NCBI GenBank assembly: GCA_964007475.1
Contig: OZ023273.1
Location: 84,331,712 to 84,395,711, forward strand
Reading direction: 5' to 3'
DNA length: 64,000 nt
From: Hybos culiciformis
Lineage: Eukaryota > Arthropoda > Insecta > Diptera > Hybotidae
The notes below the pieces were generated by a model, which made no database searches, was not told the origin of the DNA, and saw only the letters and a program-made list of their open reading frames with translations. Made by a program: the position numbers and the translations under genes. Below, in pieces: positions 56,466 to 64,000 of the stretch. Every line of letters starts with the position of its first letter. Within the stretch, counting starts at the first letter, position 1.

Positions 56466-56888
56466 CAAGTGAATAAGCAGCACATTCAGTTAGTTATTGC
56501 GACTCAAATAATATTGCGGCGTACTATTTATTTATGTGTTTAGCGAACTTCAAATTTGATATGGAAGAACCCAAAACCCCAACCCAAACACCCGAACCCA
56601 ACTACGTGGAACATTTTTTTAGTAAAAATTGAAAAATTTTAAAATTAATAAAAATTAAGTTAAAAAAAAACAAAATTATGACAGTAGTAATTCTGTAAAA
56701 ATTATAATGAATTAAAACCTATTTTTATTTTATAAAATTAAAAGAAGAAGAATGGAATTTTAAAAAATAAAAAAAAACTTGGTTTCCTCTCTGCTCCTGG
56801 TGACAAAAAAATTTATTGAAATTTTGAAGAAAATAAAATCAAGTACAGAAGAAGAAGACGAAGAAAAAAAGAAGAACGAAGTCAAAAA
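56466..56888 (+). promoter_or_regulatory. Malectin upstream region
   Basis: About 420 bp between the repeat and the malectin ATG. It should hold the 5' untranslated region and promoter. No TATA box or other defined element is clear; agaagaagacgaag runs just before the start are purine-rich leader. Confidence 0.4.
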
Positions 56889-59800
56889 ATGATGGCAAAT
56901 TATTTAAATTTCAATATTACAAGAATATTTTATTTAAATTTAATTTTAATAGCGCAGTTTATTTGCATTTTAGCTAAATATGAAGTTATTTATGCGGTTA
57001 ATGCTGGTGGAGATTATCATGTCGATAAAAATGGTATAAGGTAAATTTGATTTGAAAAATTCTTAGGTAGTAAATACGATAAATTCAGCCAGCGCCAACA
57101 AAGCAATATTTAACATTTATGTACTTATAGGCAATTCGAAAATTTTTAAATAAATTTCTTATATCTACCTTCCCCTAGTTTTTATATTTTGTACCTGCCT
57201 ACCAACTATCATAAAGTAAGAATAAATAAGAGAAATTCATTCGATATGAAATGAAATGAAACGAAAAATATTAATATACATGATTTCTTGTGATCAATTG
57301 GAATAGTGATATATTCTTCCAGCTTCAAAACTGCAGGTAGGTAGATCCTACACCTAATTCGAAATTTAAATAAGTTCTTAGTAACGAAGTACCTAAATCA
57401 AAAATTTCGGGTTTGTCAAAGTAGAAAATGAATGCTCAGTTTTACTGAGCATTCATTTTCTACTTGAATTCTCAGTTCTACTTGAATGCTCAGTTCTACT
57501 GCACAAGGTTAAGAAGCATGGTTGCTAGGTATCCCGATTTCGGCGGGAATTTCCTGATAATTAAACTCTTCCCGATTCCCGATATACAATCGTCATTTCC
57601 TATTTACCTCAAATAATTGATTTTTTCATCAAAAATTTTTTTTTTTTTATTTTTAAACTGAAAAACTCTGACTTTAATTTATTTCAAGATTTTTAATTGT
57701 TGTTATAATTTGTGATAAAATCTGCGTTAGTTTGAATTACATGAAGATTGCGAGCAATTAAAGCAAACACTTGTTTTAATGGTCTCCTCAACAAATTTTT
57801 ATTTTCGGTCTTATTGTTTATGTTTTTTTATACGAATAAGTTTCGTTTATAACATTTTATTTAATTAACTTTGAATAATTTTTTTTTTACAATAAAGACA
57901 GGAGCGAATTAACGATTATGCCGCCCCTAGGCACAGAATTTTAGAGTTATTTGAATTTAAATAAGACACTAAATCCCGGAACCTGAAATCTCGAAGAGAC
58001 ATAATCCCGGAGGTTTTAATCTCTAAACCCACGTAGGGACACTTTGGCTCGCGTAGCAATGTACTATGTTGCGAAAAAATAGGGTTTTAATCCCTAAAGA
58101 CACACGAAAAGACTTTGGCTCGCGTAGCCATGGGTTAGGTTGCGAAAAAGGAGATTTTAATCCCTGAACCCCCTCAGGGACACGCGAAAAGACTTTGGCT
58201 TCCGGGATTTTATCTTCCGGGATTTTGTTTTCGGGCTTTTGTACTCGGGATTTAGGATTCCGGGGTTTAGACCCCAACCCATAGTACCTACTATAATGGT
58301 TAAATTATTTTATAATAAATAAAAACCATTATTTTAAAAATAAAATTATGTTATATTTATTTACATTATTTGAATTTGAATTATAAAAAATAAATTAACA
58401 ACATATTATAAGAAAACTAAATTAATAACTAAATAAAAATTGAAAATTAAAATTTACATAATTTATTTAGTGAACTTGATTTTAAAATTTTGAAGTGAAT
58501 ATAAGAACCACTACACTTCCTCTATTCAGTTAATCTCATTTCTCATCTCATATCAAGAATTTTGAAGTTTTTGTTTACAAAATTAAGTTAAACTATCTTC
58601 TATTAATATGTTATATACTTTACAAGATTCAAGTCAAGTCCATATTATACAAGACAAAATTAAATTTTATATTAAAACTTATCTTTCGGTCGAAGATCAT
58701 TTTTGAACAAAATAAAATAAATTTACCTGAAAATTTTTAAAGAATTAATTTTAGTTCATTTTTATTTTTTTAATTAAATTCTTCAATGTTAAGTAGATAC
58801 TCGAAGATAGAGAAAGACAATAGTAGGTGGTATGTGATATTTCTCTATTAACCCAAAAATGTGATTGTTTCGGTTTCCATTTGGATCAAGATACAAATTT
58901 AATAAGGGCTCGTTTTCCATCTTCACTATTCACCATCTTCACTATTTTTCGATATCTAATTCTTACTCGGATTAAAATATCGACCATTCACTTTTTTCGG
59001 ACCCTTTAACTTTTCTTTCTACTTTACTTTTCTATTTTTACTTTATTATTAATTTTAGTAACAATTTAAAATATTGTTAATATTTTTTTTTTTTTTAATA
59101 ATAATGTAGAGCCCTTTATGGTAATTTTCTTTCACTTTGAGCATAAATAAAACTGAATTAAATAAAAATTAAAAATTAAAGCTTACCCATTATTCGTAAA
59201 CGATTACTTAAGCAATTTCTTCACTGTTTTTAACTTTTTGAAGATCATCACCAAACAAAATCTATTTATTTAAATTTATAATTAAACCTTTTCCAAAATT
59301 ATTAATAAAATTAAAATCACGTGACGAAATGATGTTTTATCTAATTTCCGTCAATATTTTTAATTTTTTTATGGATAATTTTTTTTATTTTTCAGATATC
59401 AAAAAGATCCACTAAAAATTGGGACTGAATCCGATTATGGAAAAAATTTATTAATGATCTCACGTAAGAAATTTTTAAAAAATTAAATTTTATATTAAAA
59501 CCAAAATATTTTATTTTATTTATTATAACATTTTATCAAAATATTTTATTGCAGGTGTACCTCAGAATGATGTAAGTCGAAAAATATTTATTTATTTTTA
59601 CTAAATTTATTAACATTTTTCCTTTAATTTTAGGTATATCTTTATCAGACTGAAAGATATCACACAGGTGTGCAGAATTCAAAATAAAAAAAATTATTAT
59701 ATATGTATTAGATCTTATTCAGCTTCGAGTATTCTGTTTTTTTTTTCTTTACCTTTCCAAGATAGCTTATTTTGCATGTGTATTTTTAGAGTTTTCTCAC

Positions 59801-61079
59801 TGATGTATTAAGGCTTTAATCCGAAAATAACAAAAAAGAATAGTATGATAAAAAGTTCAAAATAAACAGTTCCTCTTTCTATATATATAATTAAAATTAA
59901 TTTTCCTATTTTCATTCATGCGAAATTTTAATAAGTAATATAGCAGATTCAGCATACAATTCTCGAATTGATAGTTAATAGTTTTGTCAAAAATATTTCT
60001 AGGTCTATTTTCTAAAAAAATCGTTTATTTTTTTTTCTTGTGAAGCAATTGAATTGTCATTACACATTGTCCTCAGATTGGTCACTTCTATATTTCTAAT
60101 GAAAAACAGAAAGAAAAAATTGTAGAAAAAATATTTTCGAGGTTTTAATTCCGAAAGAACTTTAATCAGGAATGAACTTTTTTTTTGAAAATTTTTAATA
60201 CTTACTTGTTTAATAAAAAGTCTGTTTAATGTTTAAATTGTCTCATTAGAATGTTTTAAAAAATATATTTTTACTAGTAATCTGTTTCTAAACAAACTAA
60301 ACTATGTTTTTTCACTTGACATAATTATTTTCCATTTAGTATGTCCATACACACTTTTCCATGTAAAAAAATTGCAATTATCTAGTTGAGGTTTTACTTT
60401 GTTTTTTTATTAGTTGAGGTTATTATAGTTATTAAATAAGTAAATTTAAATTTCTACCTAATGTATATTGATTTACTTTATAAAAAAAATATTTTTAGGA
60501 ACTTTTGGTTATGATTTACCAATAACTGGTGATGGCGAATACTTACTTCTTTTAAAATTTTGCGAAGTTTATTTTAATGATGCCAATATGAAAGTTTTTG
60601 ATGTTAATTTAAATGAACATAATATTATTGCTGACCTAGATATATACCAAAATGTCGGTAAAGGTGCTGGCTATGATGTATCAATCTATTTTACAATAAA
60701 ACACAATACAATTTATTATAATGACGAAGAATCAACTGTACGTGGAAATAAAATACGGCTTGAATTCATCAAAGGTTCTAAAGATAATCCAAAAATTAAT
60801 GCATTCGCATTACTGAAAGGAGATATTAATGATTTACAAAAATTACAACCTCTTAATCTTGAGGACGATGATTTGCAATCACAAGTGGGAGGAATTGACA
60901 CAGATACACAAATAAATGAAGATGATTTTATTGAAAAACCGACTAAAACAAGAAAAACCAGTGGTCCTAAGCAACCAAATCCGTACGCTATGGATGAATC
61001 GTCCATTGGCCAATTTATACCAATTTTTGTTGCAATAGGTGCATTTATACCTCTCTTATTTTGTGTTTGCAAACTGTGA
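56889..61079 (+). CDS. MLEC: Malectin, ER membrane lectin
   Basis: Five exons join in frame to 283 residues (human about 292): 56889-57040, 59396-59463, 59555-59571 (17 nt), 59634-59667 and 60499-61079. Malectin is a type I ER membrane protein that binds di-glucosylated high-mannose N-glycans and works with ribophorin I of the oligosaccharyltransferase complex in glycoprotein quality control. Seen here: a signal peptide (FYLNLILIAQFICILA), the domain opening VIYAVNAGGDYHVD, the conserved SDYG, LYQTERY, TFGYDLPI, FCEVYF, KVFDVNLN and DLDIY blocks that form the carbohydrate site, an acidic linker with GPKQPNPYA, and a C-terminal membrane helix (FIPIFVAIGAFIPLLF) with a short tail CKL. The start uses the first of two adjacent ATGs (56889, 56892). 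A poly(A) signal AATAAA is at 61296-61301. Confidence 0.97.
57421..57463. repeat. Perfect 20-bp hairpin in malectin intron 1
   Basis: gtagaaaatgaatgctcagt, a 3-base loop ttt and the exact reverse complement form a perfect stem. It is followed by partial tandem copies of ctcagttctacttgaa up to about 57500. Confidence 0.85.
58010..58260. repeat. Tandem repeat in malectin intron 1
   Basis: About three units of 70-80 bp with ttttaatccctaa, gactttggctcgcgtagcc and ggttgcgaaaaa, followed by short ttccgggatttt units. It is far GC-richer than the rest of the intron. The short open frame across it on the minus strand is just the repeat. Confidence 0.75.
58295..58516 (-). mobile_element. Solo LTR related to the gypsy element at 3435-8615
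   Basis: Begins taatggttaaatta with aaaaaccattattttaa and ends gaaccactaca, matching the ends and early sequence of the gypsy LTRs (taacggttaat, aataaccattatttta, gaaccactaca) with a diverged middle. No internal region and no second LTR, so it is a solo LTR left by recombination, or a diverged family member. No target duplication was found. Confidence 0.75.
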
Positions 61080-61301
61080 TTTATTGATGATTTTTTCGAC
61101 AATTAATTATTATGAAAAAAGGTTAATTGATAATTAGCACAAATGTTTTTAATTCCTAGCAAATTATAATGTTAAAATTTAAATTAATGTTGTATTATTT
61201 TGATTGATTTGTCGGCATTGGATGTGCAATATTTTTGTTTAAAATTTATTTTCAAAATATTTTTTTTTCGGTTTTTCGAAGTTGATTATTGAAAAAATAA
61301 A

Positions 61302-64000
61302 AGTATTTTTTATTGAATGCGTTGCAATTTTATGAATAAAATAAAAAGTAATTTGTTGAAATTTTATGTTAAAAAGTTGTTTTTTTTTTTTTGGAAAGTT
61401 ATATTATTCAAGGGACAACTACTTCATATAAAAGCACATGTTATGATGCGAGGAAAGGTGGTATATGTAAAAAACAAAATAATGAGAGCAACAAGTTCAT
61501 TTCCCATTTTAAATAATGAAATAATGTCTATTTTTTCTTATATCGATTTCCGTTCAAGATAGGGATAATTATAAATATATATATATATAATGATTAATTT
61601 CTGTTGCCTTTATCAGCGAACCCTCTAACGAAATCAACGTTTCATAATGTAGTTAATGGCTATGTGTTGATATTTAATTTGAATAAACGAAATACAAAAA
61701 AAAAATATATTCGATTACCTTTCTTCTGGTCCACATTTATTTTATGTAATTCAGATCTTCTAAGTAATTATAATACCAAAAAAAAAAAATAAGTAAATTA
61801 TTTTAAATATTATTTGAAGAATGTCTTTATTTAAATATTTTATTTTAAAATTTTCAATAAAACAGCAATTAAATTTATTCTTTTAAAGAACAATAAAATT
61901 TAGCCACTACTGTGAATATATTTTTCATTTTTTTTTTTAAGTTATAATTGAAAATTTGTAACATCTACAAAAAATATATAAATATTATACATAATTTATT
62001 TTTGCGAAATTAATTTGCAATAACAAAAAAATATATATAACTATTTATAATAAAAATAATAAATTTTTAAAATTTATTTAAGATCTAACGTTTTCTATAT
62101 TAAATGAAAATTCATAATAAACAAAATATTAACTTAATATGCCAATGCATTTTTATAAATATTGTAATTTTCGCAAAAATTCAAATCCAGTGTAGACACC
62201 ATATGGAAAATCAAAAATAATTATTTCAAACAGTAAATTAACAAAAAAAATTGAGAATCTCAATTAGAATAAAACATATACAATATATGTTACAATAATT
62301 CAAAAAAAGTACCAACACCACTAATACCAGATTTTTAATGGTTTTACAGAAAAATGGAACTATTTTTGTGAGAATTTTTTAGGTAATCTCATTCTATTCT
62401 TTTTTTAAGTTCTTAGCATTTGTTTTTATTAATTATAATTAATACATTTAATTATAGTAATTCTCACTTTAAATCACACAACATTTCATTTTAAATTTGT
62501 TTTATTCATTTTTCCCATCTTTAAATTTGAAAAATATTTACAAAAAACCAATGTTTAAAATAAATTACGATATTTAAAAAATAAGATTCGTCTCTTTTAG
62601 GTACCTACTACCAGACTGTAATTATTTATAACAAAAAAAATATTATATAAACAAATCAGGTACTTTAAGGATATTTTGAGAGCTGTAAATTAAACACCAC
62701 AATATTCTAAAATTTATACATACATAATTAAAACATCATATTTAAAAAAATTTAATCAGAACTATACCTAATGTCTTAACAAATTAATTCTTATTAGTGA
62801 AGTAAGTATTCATTTAAATCAATTTAAAGCCAATAAAGACAGATTAGAATCGGAATACTACAAAAATTTAATGATTTAATCAAAATATAATTTAAATTTA
62901 ACTTAGATTAATCAATTCGTTAAATTGAAACCCTGAAAATTGACTACTCTGGCAAAATTTCTAATTTCATAATATTTTACAGATATTACAGATATGTATA
63001 TTTCATTTACAGCTCTTGAAATGATTAAAAAATAAGACAGGATTTAAATTTCACATTAACATAATTTGTAAAATGTGTTTATTTTTGCATTCATTTAATA
63101 ATTTTTATTCGAGGATTAAATTTAATATTCGCAATTTAAGATTTTAAATATACTTATTACATTAATTTGATATAAATTATTCGTACCTACATAAAAAATG
63201 TTCAGGTACATACATGTATATTTATAATTATATTTCTAACATTTTATCACAGAATATTACTTCGAATTATGTTGGTAATTAAATATCAATCACTGAAAAT
63301 ATGTTCGACTTTTGTAAATTTGTGGAAATAACGATTAAATAGTTGATTTTGTTATATTTTCCAATTATATTTTTATCTTTCAAGAATTTCGTCAAAAAGC
63401 GGAAAATAACAGTCAAAAACTGAATTATTGATTTTGAAAAATCAAGTTCGTGTCATTATAGAAGTTACACACTTATTTCCGTAAATAATAAATAACGATT
63501 TTTTTTTTAATCAGCCTTTTTATCCGAAAGTAAAATGCTTTTAATCTTAAAATAAAGAATTTGATCTGTTTTATCATTTTGATTCGAAATTTGCAAAAAT
63601 TAAATTTTAACTTTACTAATTCACGGCGAGCACAATAAAATTGTAATTATTGTAGAATGTCAAAAAAAATTCAGGTTGACGACTTTTGGTTTCATTCGAT
63701 AGTCTTTGAGAAAATTAAGATGAACTTTATTATGAAATACATACATATGTTCAATTAATAATAATTTTATAATTTTTTTTTTGGAAAATAATTCTTGTCA
63801 AAGGCAAACATTTTTTATAATTTGAAATATAATAAAAGAAAAGAACATTCGTTTTATAGGTTTTTCCCTTTCTTTTAAATTCGAAAAATATTGCTATTTG
63901 TTTCCTTCAGTAATTACAATTTTTCCAAGTGATGTGGAAGTAATATAAAAAAACTTATACGATTATAAAAAAAATTACTAATAAAAAACAAATGTAGTCG
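61302..64000. other. AT-rich intergenic stretch downstream of malectin
   Basis: 2.7 kb of AT-rich sequence rich in homopolymers. Short frames at 61317-61562 and 61604-61792 show no protein-like pattern. No gene, RNA gene or complete element recognised; the right edge may cut into unrelated sequence. Confidence 0.5.

Noticed and set aside
1..64000. tRNA, rRNA and other structured RNA genes
   Set aside because: No tRNA-like cloverleaf with internal promoter boxes or rRNA-like block was recognised by eye; a dedicated scan would be needed to exclude them fully.

Overview
This is an AT-rich animal nuclear window, almost certainly from an insect. It has short GT-AG introns, two recognisable eukaryotic housekeeping genes, and a dense mix of Ty3/gypsy, BEL/Pao, LINE, mariner, PIF/Harbinger and hAT-type elements. 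I cannot fix the species; no bacterial or organellar signal was seen. All calls come from reading the sequence, and no database search was run.

Host genes. (1) WDR75, a nucleolar WD-repeat protein of the small-subunit processome, is on the minus strand. I could join ten exons in frame from 40186 down to 22542. Its last intron (22851-34228, 11.4 kb) is very large. (2) A two-exon gene for a 72-residue secreted peptide with two cysteines (31928-33270, plus) lies nested inside that intron on the opposite strand. (3) The 3' exons of an unidentified plus-strand gene, probably a membrane protein (21302-22371, perhaps from about 21150), end tail-to-tail with WDR75, 170 bp away. (4) Malectin (56889-61079, plus), an ER lectin, has five exons including a 17-nt microexon.

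Mobile DNA, left to right. A dispersed repeat occurs twice at 1-575. A decayed LINE fragment is at 2085-3058. A young Ty3/gypsy element (3435-8615, minus) has intact gag and pol joined by a -1 slippery site. Then come a foldback MITE (9591-9770), a LINE 3' end (9880-10700), a deleted mariner element with 80-bp inverted ends (16071-16909), and three copies of an unclassified 1-1.85 kb repeat (18262-20112, 27084-28116, 29025-30784). Two copies of a unit headed by a 260-bp near-perfect hairpin are at 20177-21110 and 23948-24910. Upstream of WDR75 is a 0.9-kb foldback element (40542-41454).

The region 41877-50212 is a nest of insertions. Its outer ends are hAT-like, with an exact 8-bp target duplication. 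Inside lie a Harbinger element carrying a transposase and a companion gene, a hAT-type MITE that splits the first exon of that transposase, two further MITEs, and a striking array of six 38-bp palindromes at 59-bp period whose polarity flips at the midpoint. An apparently very young, intact BEL/Pao element (50356-56288, minus) sits between this nest and malectin.

The rest is AT-rich non-coding sequence. Malectin intron 1 holds a short tandem array and a solo LTR related to the gypsy element at 3435-8615. The most unusual features are the palindrome-of-palindromes array, the transcribed long hairpin in the WDR75 intron, the nested secreted-peptide gene, and a roughly 195-residue insert in WDR75.
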